From NCBI GenBank assembly GCA_001295865.1, contig LJHW01000041.1:1-38893 (forward strand): a stretch of 38,893 bases of DNA, written 5' to 3'. The notes under the pieces were generated by a model, which made no database searches, had not been told where the DNA came from, and saw nothing but the letters and a program-made list of their open reading frames with translations. This stretch comes from a beta proteobacterium AAP65 (GTDB taxonomy: Bacteria; Pseudomonadota; Gammaproteobacteria; Burkholderiales; Burkholderiaceae_C). Below are positions 8,339 through 19,339 of this stretch, piece by piece (within the stretch, counting starts at the first letter, position 1; each line of letters opens with the position of its first letter). The position numbers and the translations under genes are program-made.

Positions 8339-9736
8339 ATGAAGCTGAACCTCGCCACCCGCCTGTTTGCCGCCGTGCTGAGCGCCGCGGTGGTGGTGGC
8401 CGTCGCCATGGGCGTGGGGGCCCATGTCAACCTCAACCGCGATTTCCTGGGTTACCTCAACGAGCAATCGGTGGGCCGGCTAGACCTCGCCGTGCCCAGC
8501 GTCACCGCCGGCTACCGCCAGCAGGGCAGCTGGGATTTCCTGCGCGAGCGGCCCGATCTCTGGTACCGGCTGCTGCGCCCCGCCCCTGACGACAACCGCG
8601 TGCCGCTCTCGGCCCGGCCCCCGGCATCGGCCACGCCGGCCGAGCTGACGGGCGCCTCGCGCCGCTTCACGCTGCTGGATGCCGAACGCCGCCGCATCGT
8701 CGGCTTCGCCAGCCCGGCCGAAAACGCCGTGGAGCGTGCGATCGTCGTCGACGGCGTCACGGTAGGCTGGCTGGTGCTGACCCCCTTCGAGTCGGTGAGC
8801 TATGGCGCCGAAAAGAGGTTTGCCGATGCCCAGGCCCGCACCGGCTGGGTGGTGGGCGGGGGCGCGGTGCTGCTGGCGGCCGCTGTGGCCTTGTGGGCCT
8901 CACGCCGGCTGTTGCGGCCGGTGCGCCAGGTGGCCGACGCCACGCACAGGCTGGCGGCGGGCGACCATGCCACGCGCGTGCCCCAGAACGACAAGGACGA
9001 CGAGATCGGCCGCCTGGCGCGCGACTTCAACCAGCTCGCCCTGACCCTGCAGCGCAACGAAGCGATGCGGCGTGAATTCATGGCCGATGTTTCGCACGAA
9101 CTGCGCACGCCGCTGGGGGTGCTGCACGGCGAACTGGAGGCGCTGGAAGACGGCGTGCGCCAGCTCGACGCCACGGCTCTGCGTTCGCTGAAGGCCGAGG
9201 TGGCCACGCTGCACAAGCTGGTGGACGATCTTTACGAGCTCTCGCTGGCCGACGTCGGTGCGCTGTCTTACCGCAAGAGTGCGCTCGACCTGCGCGAGAT
9301 CATCGACGACACCGCAGGCGCCTTCGGCGAGCGCCTGCGCAGCAGCGGCCTGGCGCTGCAGCTGGAGTTGCCGCCGGGCCCGCTGCCGGCTTTCGGCGAT
9401 GCGCGGCGTTTGCGCCAGCTCTTCGCCAACCTGCTGGAGAACAGCTGCCGCTACACCGATGCCGGTGGCGCGCTGCGCCTGAAGGCGCGGCGCGAAGGCC
9501 GACAGGTGTTGATCGACCTGCACGACAGCGCCCCGGGCGTGCACCCCGACCAGTTGCCGCGGCTGTTCGAGCGTTTCTTCCGGGTCGAAGCCTCGCGCAG
9601 CCGTGCCAGTGGCGGCGCGGGGTTGGGCTTGTCGATCTGCCAGCGCATCGTGCAGGCGCACGAAGGCCGCATCGACGCGCGCCCTTCGCCGCTGGGCGGG
9701 CTCTGGCTGCGTGTGGAGCTGCCGGCCCTTGGCTGA
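8339..9736 (+). CDS. baeS: BaeS-type envelope-stress sensor histidine kinase
   Basis: A 465-residue membrane sensor kinase. Residues 8-30 form the first membrane helix, followed by a periplasmic domain to about 165, a second helix (about 168-188), a HAMP linker (RRLLRPVRQVADATHRLAAGD), the dimerisation domain with phospho-accepting His253 in DVSHELRTPL, and an ATPase domain with N box LLENSCRYTD and G boxes including GGAGLGLSICQRIV. The segment after the H box (VLHGELEALEDGV, then KLVDDLYELSLADVGALSY) closely resembles E. coli BaeS. I chose ATG 8339 because MKLNLATRLF leads directly into the helix; a GTG at 8321 would add six residues. It lies back to back with the RND operon and overlaps the regulator gene, matching the known BaeSR control of efflux. 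Confidence 0.87.
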   Translation: MKLNLATRLFAAVLSAAVVVAVAMGVGAHVNLNRDFLGYLNEQSVGRLDLAVPSVTAGYRQQGSWDFLRERPDLWYRLLRPAPDDNRVPLSARPPASATPAELTGASRRFTLLDAERRRIVGFASPAENAVERAIVVDGVTVGWLVLTPFESVSYGAEKRFADAQARTGWVVGGGAVLLAAAVALWASRRLLRPVRQVADATHRLAAGDHATRVPQNDKDDEIGRLARDFNQLALTLQRNEAMRREFMADVSHELRTPLGVLHGELEALEDGVRQLDATALRSLKAEVATLHKLVDDLYELSLADVGALSYRKSALDLREIIDDTAGAFGERLRSSGLALQLELPPGPLPAFGDARRLRQLFANLLENSCRYTDAGGALRLKARREGRQVLIDLHDSAPGVHPDQLPRLFERFFRVEASRSRASGGAGLGLSICQRIVQAHEGRIDARPSPLGGLWLRVELPALG

Positions 9737-10445
9737 TGCAGCAACACCGCCGCTGAGTCTCGACCCGGGCCCGGCGCGTGTGCTCGTCGTCGAAGACGAG
9801 CCCAAGCTCGCCGCGCTGTTGGCCGACTACCTGCGCGCCGCCGGCCACGAGGCCGAATGCGTGGCCGATGGCCTGCTGGCGTGGCAGGCCTGGACGGCGC
9901 GGCGCCACGAGCTCGTGTTGCTCGACCTCATGCTGCCCGGCCAGGATGGCCTGCAGCTGTGCCGGCAGCTGCGTGCGCAGAGTGCGGTGCCCATCGTGAT
10001 GCTCACCGCGCGCGCCGACGAGGCCGACCGCCTGGCCGGCCTGGAGCTGGGCGCCGACGACTACATCGCCAAGAACCCCTTCAGCCCGCGCGAGGTGATG
10101 GCGCGCGTGAAAGCCGTGCTGCGGCGCAGCCGCGCCACCCAGGCCAACACGACCGGCACGGCCGCGCTGCGGCTCGACGAGATGGGCTTGCGTGCCTGGT
10201 GGCAGGGCGAGGCGCTGGAGCTGACGCCCATCGAGTTCCGCCTGCTGCAGACCTTGGCCACGCAGCCGGGCCGCGTTTATCCGCGGGCGCAGTTGCTGGA
10301 GTTGCTGCACGGTGATGCCCGTGCGGCCACCGAAAGGGCGGTGGACAGCCACGTGAAGAACCTGCGGCGCAAGCTGGAGCAGGCGGGTGCCGGCAGCGAA
10401 CGCATCCGTTCGGTCTACGGCGTGGGCTACCACTACGAGGCCTGA
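9729..10445 (+). CDS. baeR: BaeR-type OmpR-family response regulator
   Basis: A 238-residue DNA-binding regulator. The receiver domain has the acidic pocket VVEDE, phospho-acceptor Asp66 in LLDLMLPGQDG, and the switch Thr in VMLTARADEADRLAGLELGADDYI. The C-terminal winged helix has LELTPIEFRLL and DSHVKNLRRKL with the terminal RSVYGVGYHYEA. Length and wording match E. coli BaeR (240 residues). The best start is TTG 9729, which overlaps the kinase stop and gives a family-length N terminus; longer versions run into the kinase frame. One oddity: the invariant Lys115 is followed by Asn116 before the Pro, giving KNPFSPRE where the family has K-P-F/Y-S-P-R-E, a one-residue insertion at the conserved cis-peptide. 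It probably activates the divergent RND operon. Confidence 0.88.
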   Translation: MADAATPPLSLDPGPARVLVVEDEPKLAALLADYLRAAGHEAECVADGLLAWQAWTARRHELVLLDLMLPGQDGLQLCRQLRAQSAVPIVMLTARADEADRLAGLELGADDYIAKNPFSPREVMARVKAVLRRSRATQANTTGTAALRLDEMGLRAWWQGEALELTPIEFRLLQTLATQPGRVYPRAQLLELLHGDARAATERAVDSHVKNLRRKLEQAGAGSERIRSVYGVGYHYEA

Positions 10446-10446
10446 A

Positions 10447-10485
10447 CAGGGCCGGGGCAGCAGCGGCTGGCGCCGCCCCGCCCTG
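10447..10485. terminator. GC-rich hairpin between convergent baeR and csp
   Basis: Only 50 nt separate the convergent stops. They hold a strong stem, CAGGGC-CGGGGC pairing with GCCCCG-CCCTG with one bulged base. Neither strand has a U-tract after it, so it is a weak candidate for a bidirectional intrinsic terminator or simply a 3'-end stabilising hairpin. Confidence 0.35.
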
Positions 10486-10495
10486 GGGGACTTCT

Positions 10496-10756
10496 TCAGC
10501 CGGCGCTGACGTGCTGCGCCTCTGGGGCGGACATCGTGGACAGCCCGTTGGCGTCTACCGGGTGGATGTCCTGCGCGAGGTCGCCCTTGGGCCCCTGCAC
10601 CAGTTCATACCGGACGCGCCCGCCCTGCTTGAGCGTGCGGAACCCGTCGATCTGCACCGCCGAGAAATGCGCAAAAACGTCTGCGCCGCCCCCTTCAGGC
10701 TCGATGAAGCCAAAACCCTTGGCGTCGTTGAACCACTTGACCGTACCGTACGCCAT
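10496..10756 (-). CDS. CspA-family cold-shock protein with C-terminal tail
   Basis: An 86-residue single-stranded nucleic-acid binding protein, likely an RNA chaperone. It opens with [18 protein letters not shown], containing the RNP1 motif KGFGFI; the RNP2 motif appears as VFAHFS. The five-strand OB fold ends near residue 69 (AQDIHPVD). A further 17 or so polar residues follow, making it longer than the 67-70 residues usual for CspA proteins. The ATG at 10756 is fixed by the family N terminus, and a purine-rich GAGGGGAAGG precedes it. The gene is monocistronic, convergent with baeR, and has its own promoter. Whether it responds to cold cannot be told; many family members are constitutive. 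Confidence 0.95.
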   Translation of the reverse strand: MAYGTVKWFNDAKGFGFIEPEGGGADVFAHFSAVQIDGFRTLKQGGRVRYELVQGPKGDLAQDIHPVDANGLSTMSAPEAQHVSAG

Positions 10757-10787
10757 ATACCTTCCCCTCGCGGGCTGCCACGGGGAA

Positions 10788-10817
10788 ATTCTGGCGCGGT
10801 GGCCGCCGAAGTGTCAA
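10788..10817 (-). promoter_or_regulatory. Sigma-70 promoter of the cold-shock gene
   Basis: On the minus strand a consensus -35 TTGACA (10812-10817) is followed after 18 nt by CAGAAT (10788-10793), four of six matches to the -10 consensus. Transcription would start near 10781, giving a leader of about 25 nt. Such a short leader lacks room for the long thermosensing 5' UTR of E. coli cspA. Confidence 0.6.
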
Positions 10818-10989
10818 GTTTAGTTTTCACTTGCTATGTAACGACAGGCTGACACATTGGCCGTCGATGCCGAAGGGCTGCAGGCGGGACCTCGGCCGCG
10901 ATCGACAGGCGCCGAAGGAAGGGCGGGATTTCCAGCGCAGCTCGGGCCTTGAATCGCGGCCGCTTCGTTCAATATGGGACAAGCTGGCA

Positions 10990-11007
10990 GGGGCGTCCGC
11001 ACGCCCC
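10990..11007. promoter_or_regulatory. Hairpin upstream of clpS; rest of 10818-11040 gap unassigned
   Basis: The 284-nt gap between csp and clpS holds the csp promoter at its left end. Near clpS there is a perfect 7-bp stem GGGGCGT / ACGCCCC with tetraloop CCGC, 33 nt before the clpS ATG. A -10-like TAGAAT lies at 11030-11035 without a good -35; if used, transcription would begin almost at the clpS ATG. No Shine-Dalgarno is evident for clpS. Nothing else recognisable was seen in the gap. Confidence 0.3.
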
Positions 11008-11040
11008 CTGCTGCGCAGGACCAACTCGATAGAATGGCTC

Positions 11041-11399
11041 ATGCCCGACGAAACGCCACCACCTGCACCACCCCCGAAGCCTCCCGCCCCAGCGCGGCGC
11101 GACGGCGGGCAGGGCGCCGTGGTGGCCGAACGCAAGGCTGCGCGCACGAAGCCGCCGCAGCTCTACCAGGTGGTGATGCTCAACGACGACTACACACCGA
11201 TGGAGTTTGTCGTGATGGTGCTGCAACACTACTTTCAGCGTGATCCGGATTCGGCCACGTTGATCATGCTGAAGATTCACCACGAAGGGCGCGGCATCTG
11301 CGGCGTCTACACGAAAGACGTCGCCGCGACGAAAGTCGAACTGGTGCTCACCGCGGCTCGCCGCGAGGGGCACCCGCTGCAATGCATTATGGAGGCCGC

Positions 11400-11403
<4 letters not shown>
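11041..11403 (+). CDS. clpS: ClpS, ClpAP adaptor for N-degron substrates
   Basis: A 120-residue cytoplasmic adaptor that delivers proteins with destabilising N-terminal residues to ClpAP and blocks ClpA self-degradation. The core runs from [20 protein letters not shown], where the Asn-Asp pair forms part of the N-degron pocket, through the [10 protein letters not shown] segment containing the pocket His, to the final strand near [15 protein letters not shown]. The first 40 residues are an extended Pro/Ala/Lys/Arg-rich arm, the flexible N-terminal extension that engages the ClpA channel, somewhat longer than in E. coli (106 residues in total). The stop overlaps the clpA start in ATGA (11400-11403), the standard clpS-clpA arrangement. 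Confidence 0.97.
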
Positions 11404-13712
<2,309 letters not shown>

Positions 13713-13718
13713 GTGTGG

Positions 13719-14540
13719 TCAGCGCGCCCGGCGCGCTGGCGGCACCTCCACCGCCGGGTCTTGGCGGTAGAAGCGAGAGAGCATCCCGTACAGCGCGGGA
13801 TGCTCTTTTTTCATGGGCTCGGCGTTCACGAAGAAGGCCTCGCTGGCCACCGCGAAAAACTCTTCTTCGCCGTGGGCGCCGTAGGGGTCGAGCGTGGTGG
13901 GCTCATCGGCTTCCACGCGCTGCACGAAGGCCTCAAACTCCGACCGCAGCGCGCCCAGCCACTCGGCTCGCGGCAGGTCGGGCGGCAGCAGCGGCACACC
14001 ATCGGCCAGGCCGTCGGCCATGTCCAGCACATGCGCGAACTCGTGGATGACGACGTTGTAGGCGCCACCCGCTTCACCGCCCGCGCTCGGGACCACACCG
14101 GCCGCGCGCACATCGCGCCACGACAGCATGACCGGGCCGCCGTCCATGGCCTCGCCAGCCAGCGGTTCGTCGTAGGCGTGCACGATGCCGTCTTCATCGG
14201 CCACCTCGCGACGGGCCAGCACCTGGTCGGGGTGCACGACGATGCCGACGAAGCCGTCGTAGGCCGTAAGCCCCATCCGCAGCACCGGCAGCACCGCCTG
14301 CGCGGCGATGGACACGACCACCGCGTCGGTGAGCTTCAAGCCGCCGGCGGCGTGGAACTCCTTGCGGTCGAGGAAGAGGCTGCTCAGGCGCCGCAGTTCG
14401 GCGGCATCGCCGGCGTCGCGGCGCTGCAGGAAGGGGTAGCGCACCAGCGTGCGCTTCCACAAGTCGTCGGGGATCGCGCGGCGCTGCACCGCGGCGTCTT
14501 CACGCCGGCGCTGCCACCGGCGCCACAGTTGCGCGAGCAA
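13719..14540 (-). CDS. mtfA: MtfA-family M90 zinc metallopeptidase
   Basis: A 273-residue cytoplasmic protein of the family whose E. coli member binds the repressor Mlc and has aminopeptidase activity. The zinc site HEFAHVLDM places His166 and His170 with Glu167 as catalytic residue; the third ligand is probably a Glu in the helix EEFFAVASEAFF. The flanking DGFVGIVVHPDQV and YNVVIHEFAH segments match the family, and length is close to E. coli (265). The start is TTG 14540, preceded by GAGGG about 4 nt away; no nearby ATG gives a better N terminus. It follows lpxH by only 7 nt and probably shares its transcript. Its last codons, antisense, contain the clpA terminator stem. Confidence 0.9.
   Translation of the reverse strand: MLAQLWRRWQRRREDAAVQRRAIPDDLWKRTLVRYPFLQRRDAGDAAELRRLSSLFLDRKEFHAAGGLKLTDAVVVSIAAQAVLPVLRMGLTAYDGFVGIVVHPDQVLARREVADEDGIVHAYDEPLAGEAMDGGPVMLSWRDVRAAGVVPSAGGEAGGAYNVVIHEFAHVLDMADGLADGVPLLPPDLPRAEWLGALRSEFEAFVQRVEADEPTTLDPYGAHGEEEFFAVASEAFFVNAEPMKKEHPALYGMLSRFYRQDPAVEVPPARRAR
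13778..13811 (+). terminator. Intrinsic terminator of clpSA, inside mtfA coding sequence
   Basis: A perfect 11-bp stem AGAGCATCCCG / CGGGATGCTCT with a 7-nt loop (13789-13795), whose last T begins a run of six T (13806-13811), all on the plus strand and 66 nt after the clpA stop. On the minus strand the same bases encode part of the MtfA C terminus (around KKEHPALYGMLSR). No other terminator lies between clpA and mtfA, whose stops are only 6 nt apart. Confidence 0.85.
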
Positions 14541-14547
14541 GCCGCCC

Positions 14548-15339
14548 TCAGCGCCCGACAGGCGGCAGGCGTTCGAAGCCGCGGCGGCTCAGGCGCAGCA
14601 CCTCGGCGCGCGGCGTGCCGCCGTCCAGGTCCCAGTCGCTGAGCACGTGGCGTTTGTAGCCCGGCGCCAGCGCACCGCTGCCCGGCCGGTGGGTGTGGCC
14701 GTGCACCATCTCTGCGGCGCCCAGCGCATGCATCCAGCGCACGGCCTCGGCAGCGTCCACGTCGGCGCTGGCGTCGCCATCCATCTGCCAGCGCGCCGCG
14801 CTGGCGCGGCGCATCTCGGCGGCCAGCGCCAGGCGTTCGGCCAGCGGTCGCGCCAGAAAGTCGAGCTGCCAGGCCGCGCCGCGAACCTGCTCGCGGAAGG
14901 CCTGGTACGGCTGGTCAGACAGGCACAGCGCATCACCGTGCGTCAGCAGCACCGGCTGGCCCCAGGCCTGCAGCACCGTCGGGTCGGGCAGGGCCATCAG
15001 GCCGGCTTCCTGCAGCAAGGCGGGGCCGACGAGGAAATCGCGGTTGCCCGCCATGAAGGCCACCAGGCGGTGGCTGGCGGCCTCGGCCAGCACATCGACG
15101 CAGGCGCGTTCGAAAGCGCCGTGCCGGGCATCGTCGCCCACCCACACCTCGAACAGATCACCGAGGATGAACACGGCGTCGGCCGTCGTGTGGCGCAGGT
15201 GCTGCGCCCAGGCTTCGAAGGTGGCGGGCATGGCCGCGCACAGGTGCAGGTCGGAGATGAAGTCGACCGCGCGCCACGCGGGTGGCGCCGCCAGCTCGTA
15301 GAAGGGCGGAAACGTGCTGTTCCGCGCCGCTTCGTCCAT
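14548..15339 (-). CDS. lpxH: UDP-2,3-diacylglucosamine diphosphatase LpxH
   Basis: A 263-residue peripheral inner-membrane metallophosphoesterase that hydrolyses UDP-2,3-diacylglucosamine to lipid X and UMP in lipid A biosynthesis. All calcineurin-like metal motifs are in order: ISDLHL (residues 28-33), GDLFEVWVGDD (60-70), GNRDF (98-102), LTHGD, and HGHTHRP near the C terminus. It is slightly longer than E. coli LpxH (240), with extra residues at the N terminus. ATG 15339 is the only start that keeps the N-terminal strand leading into the first motif. It follows the cytoplasmic cyclophilin by 14 nt and precedes mtfA by 7 nt; lpxH beside ppiB is also the arrangement in E. coli and many proteobacteria. 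Confidence 0.95.
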   Translation of the reverse strand: MDEAARNSTFPPFYELAAPPAWRAVDFISDLHLCAAMPATFEAWAQHLRHTTADAVFILGDLFEVWVGDDARHGAFERACVDVLAEAASHRLVAFMAGNRDFLVGPALLQEAGLMALPDPTVLQAWGQPVLLTHGDALCLSDQPYQAFREQVRGAAWQLDFLARPLAERLALAAEMRRASAARWQMDGDASADVDAAEAVRWMHALGAAEMVHGHTHRPGSGALAPGYKRHVLSDWDLDGGTPRAEVLRLSRRGFERLPPVGR

Positions 15340-15353
15340 GGGCAGCAGGGGTC

Positions 15354-15857
15354 TCAGTCGACCGCGACAGCGCGCGTGATCACCACGTCTTCCAGCGGCA
15401 CGTCGTCATGGAAGCCCTTGCGGCCGGTGCGCACCTTCTCGATGGCATCCACCACCTCGGTGCCCTCGACCACCCGGCCGAAGACGGCGTAGCCCCAGCC
15501 GCTGCTGTTCTCGGCCGTGAAGTCGAGGAAGCCGTTGTCAGTGGCGTTGATGAAGAACTGCGCGGTGGCCGAGTGCGGGTCGTTGGTGCGCGCCATGGCC
15601 AGCGTGTACTTCTTGTTCTTCAGGCCGTTGTTGGCTTCGTTGCGGATGGGCGCCTGCGTGCCCTTCTGCTTCATGCCGACCTCGAAGCCGCCGCCCTGCA
15701 CCATGAAACCCTTGATGACGCGGTGGAAGACGGTGCCGTCGTAGTGGCCGGCCTTCACGTATTCGAGGAAGTTGGCCGTGGACAGCGGCGCCTTCTCGTC
15801 GTCGAGTTCGATGCGCAGGGTGCCGGCGCTGGTGTCCATCTGTACGAATTTGCTCAT
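15354..15857 (-). CDS. ppiB: Cytoplasmic cyclophilin, peptidyl-prolyl isomerase B
   Basis: A 167-residue cyclophilin that speeds cis-trans isomerisation at Xaa-Pro bonds. No signal peptide; it starts directly in the fold with a strand of the form [20 protein letters not shown]. The active-site stretch [16 protein letters not shown] carries the catalytic Arg and the Phe/Met/Gln pocket, with [18 protein letters not shown] and the later [11 protein letters not shown] completing the signature. E. coli PpiB is 164 residues. The ATG at 15857 begins one base after the stop of the exported cyclophilin, and a GGAG inside the end of that gene serves as ribosome site, so the pair is coupled. Confidence 0.95.
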   Translation of the reverse strand: MSKFVQMDTSAGTLRIELDDEKAPLSTANFLEYVKAGHYDGTVFHRVIKGFMVQGGGFEVGMKQKGTQAPIRNEANNGLKNKKYTLAMARTNDPHSATAQFFINATDNGFLDFTAENSSGWGYAVFGRVVEGTEVVDAIEKVRTGRKGFHDDVPLEDVVITRAVAVD

Positions 15858-15858
15858 G

Positions 15859-16410
15859 TCATTTCTCCATGGTGGCTTTGCGGATGGTCACGGGCGTGAC
15901 CGGCAGGTTCTGAAAAACGCCTTGTTCCCGGGTGGGTACGGCCTTGATCTTGTCGACGACGTCCATGCCCTCGACCACCTGGCCGAAGACGGCGTAGCCG
16001 CCACCGGCGGTGTCCAGGCGGGGGTTGTCGACGACGTTGATGAAAAACTGGGCCGTGGCCGAGTTGGGGTCGCTGGTGCGCGCCATGGCGATGCTGCCGC
16101 GCACGTTGGACAGGCCGTTGCCGGCTTCCAGCGGGATGGCCTTGCGCGTGGGCTTTTCGCTCAGGTCGCGTTTGTAGCCGCCGGTTTGCACCATGAAGCC
16201 ATCGATGATGCGGTGGAAGATGACGCCGTCGTAGTGGCCGGCCTTCACGTACTGCACGAAGTTGGCCACCGACTTCGGGGCTTTTTCGGCGTCCAGCACC
16301 AGCACGATGTCACCTTCAGAGGTGGCCAGGCGCACCTTCTGGGCCTGGGCTTGGGCCGACAGGCCAGCAGCCAGCAGGCCGAGCACGAACAAACGCAGCA
16401 GCAGTTTCAA
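15859..16410 (-). CDS. ppiA: Exported cyclophilin, PpiA-like peptidyl-prolyl isomerase
   Basis: A 183-residue cyclophilin with a Sec signal peptide: from TTG 16410 the protein reads [23 protein letters not shown] and is probably cleaved after AQA, leaving a periplasmic enzyme. The mature part has [34 protein letters not shown] and [15 protein letters not shown], matching PpiA (190 residues). TTG is chosen because it sits exactly at the signal peptide and has GGAG about 10 nt upstream; no ATG exists there, and longer in-frame versions put low-complexity residues before the signal. It is directly upstream of ppiB with one base between the frames, so periplasmic and cytoplasmic cyclophilins are made from one message. 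Confidence 0.92.
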   Translation of the reverse strand: MKLLLRLFVLGLLAAGLSAQAQAQKVRLATSEGDIVLVLDAEKAPKSVANFVQYVKAGHYDGVIFHRIIDGFMVQTGGYKRDLSEKPTRKAIPLEAGNGLSNVRGSIAMARTSDPNSATAQFFINVVDNPRLDTAGGGYAVFGQVVEGMDVVDKIKAVPTREQGVFQNLPVTPVTIRKATMEK

Positions 16411-16465
16411 GGCAGTGTCTCCGCAGGAAGGGGCGTTTTGGATGGAGCCGGGGCGGGGCGCGAGT

Positions 16466-17053
16466 CTAGCGGGCCCCCGGAAGGGCTTCGGCGAGCAAGG
16501 CCCGCACCGCTTCCAGCCTGCGCAGCAGCGGCGCATCGAGCGGGCCGTCGGCGCTGGCAGCCTCGAAGGCCTGCACCGCCAGCATCAGGTGCACCTGGCC
16601 CAGGTTGATGCGTGCCGTGCGGTGGCCGGGGTCGTTGCGCAGCGCGGTTTCCAGCGCCTGGCGCGCCATCTCCAGGCTGCCGGCGCGGGCGTGCAGCAGC
16701 GCGATGTTGTTGTGCGGGTCGGGGAGCTCGGGGTAGTCCTGGGCCATGCGGTTGAAATGCGCCAGGGCCTCGCCGTCGCGCCTGAGGTCCATCAGCGCCA
16801 CGCCCAGCACAAAACGCAGCTGTGCATCGCGCGGCTGCGCTGCCACGCCAGCTTCGGCGCGTTTCAGGGCCGCGGCAGGCTCGCCACGGGCCAGCAGTGC
16901 ACGCACTTCGTCGAGTTCGTTCGCGTGCAAGGCGGGCGCCAGGCACAGGCTGATGACCAGCGCGGCCTGGCGCCAGGCGCAGCGCCAGGACGGGCGGGAG
17001 GTGGGCACGGAGATGGGCGCGGACAGCATCTGCAAGGGGTTCAGGGCGGGCAC
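16466..17053 (-). CDS. Exported TPR-repeat protein of unknown function
   Basis: About 195 residues. After a short N-terminal stretch there is a hydrophobic export signal ending ALVISLCLAPALHA, predicted to be cut before NELDEV. The mature protein is a row of tetratricopeptide-like helices: repeated A-x-x-x-A/G patterns such as PRDAQLRFVLGVALMDLRRD, DPHNNIALLHARAG and GHRTARINLGQVHLMLA. It is therefore probably a periplasmic scaffold or cell-envelope accessory protein; the partner is unknown. The start is ambiguous: GTG 17053 is 4 nt from GGAGG, TTG 17056 is only 1 nt away, and ATG 17029 would also keep the signal. It precedes the exported cyclophilin by 55 nt on the same strand. Confidence 0.85.
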   Translation of the reverse strand: MPALNPLQMLSAPISVPTSRPSWRCAWRQAALVISLCLAPALHANELDEVRALLARGEPAAALKRAEAGVAAQPRDAQLRFVLGVALMDLRRDGEALAHFNRMAQDYPELPDPHNNIALLHARAGSLEMARQALETALRNDPGHRTARINLGQVHLMLAVQAFEAASADGPLDAPLLRRLEAVRALLAEALPGAR

Positions 17054-17105
17054 CAAGCCTCCGTCGGGGGTTGCGGTGGCAGGGCGGGGCGCCGGGCATG
17101 GCCGC

Positions 17106-17293
17106 TATACTGAAATGGATTCTATCGACCCGCCTCCACCGCGCTTCCACCTTGCTTCGGCCCGCTTTCCGCGGGCCGTGCCGCCTCTGGCGGGCTGGGG
17201 GTCGGGCGTACGGTACTGGGGCGCCGGTCGCTGCCTTCCCCAGCGCCATCACTGTCTTCACGCCGCTCCCTTGGCGCGGCCCGCTTTCTGCCC
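17106..17293 (+). promoter_or_regulatory. cysS leader region with hairpin, repeated arm and Cys-codon open frame
   Basis: The 240 nt between the TPR gene and cysS hold a -10-like TATACT (17106-17111, no good -35), a perfect 8-bp hairpin CGGCCCGC / GCGGGCCG (17158-17165 and 17171-17178, loop TTTCC), and a second exact copy of CGGCCCGCTTTC at 17277-17288, 5 nt before the cysS ATG. The right arm can thus pair with either left copy. A 60-codon open frame from ATG 17115 carries three Cys codons (17232, 17253, 17289) and its TGA (17295-17297) overlaps the cysS ATG. There is no Shine-Dalgarno before cysS. Function as a regulatory leader is inference; third-position GC of the frame is lower than in real genes here. 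Confidence 0.35.
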
Positions 17294-18663
<1,370 letters not shown>

Positions 18664-18679
<16 letters not shown>

Positions 18680-19338
18680 GCACCGCCCAGGTTCTTGCCG
18701 CGGCGCCGGCCTTGCCGGCCTACTGGGAGGAGGCGCGCAAGCACCTCGCCAAGCGCGACCGGGTGATGAAGAAGCTGATCCCGAAGTTTGGCGAGGCCTG
18801 CCTGCAAAGCCGCGGCGATGCCTTCACCACGCTGGCGCGCAGCATCGTGGGACAGCAGATCAGCGTGAAGGCCGCGCAGAGCGTGTGGGAGCGTTTTGCG
18901 CTCACCGTGGGCGGCGCTGCCACGCGCTTGCTGCCGGCCGAGGTGCTGGCCGTGGAAACGCCCCGCCTGCGCGAGGCCGGCCTCTCGGCGCGCAAGTGCG
19001 AGTACCTGCTCGACCTGGCCCGCCACTTCAGCGACGGCCAGGTGCACCCCGCGCAGTGGGAGGGCATGGACGACGAGGCCATCATCACCGAGCTGGTGGC
19101 CATCCGCGGCATCGGGCGCTGGACGGCCGAGATGTTCCTGATCTTCCACCTGCTGCGCCCGAACGTGCTGCCGCTGGACGACCTGGGTCTCATCAAGGGC
19201 ATCAGCCTGAACTACTTCAGCGGCGAGCCCGTCTCGCGCGCCGAGGCGCGCGAGGTGGGGGAAGCCTGGGCGCCTTTCCGCTCGGTCGCCACTTGGTACA
19301 TTTGGCGCAGCCTGGACCCCCTCCCCGTGGAGTACTGA
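18664..19338 (+). CDS. AlkA-type DNA-3-methyladenine glycosylase
   Basis: About 224 residues, a monofunctional base-excision glycosylase removing alkylated purines. The helix-hairpin-helix stretch [17 protein letters not shown] is followed by the Gly/Pro/Asp loop with [11 protein letters not shown], supplying the catalytic aspartate; no lysine replaces it, so no lyase activity is expected. The earlier [21 protein letters not shown] is the substrate-helix signature of the AlkA/Mag branch. It lacks the N-terminal beta domain of E. coli AlkA (282 residues), so it is the compact Mag-like type. Two starts are plausible: GTG 18664 (AGGG about 7 nt upstream) or TTG 18676, which overlaps the cysS stop in TTGA. 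It sits between cysS and accA with touching frames, so it is expressed with housekeeping genes. Confidence 0.9.
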
Positions 19339-19339
19339 C

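Noticed and set aside
17106..17111. TATACT as the cysS promoter -10
   Set aside because: No acceptable -35 lies 16-18 nt upstream, and it is not an extended -10; kept only as a component of the leader entry.
17057..17293. T-box riboswitch before cysS
   Set aside because: No T-box core sequence, specifier loop or terminator/antiterminator pair of the known kind was found; the leader idea rests on other features.
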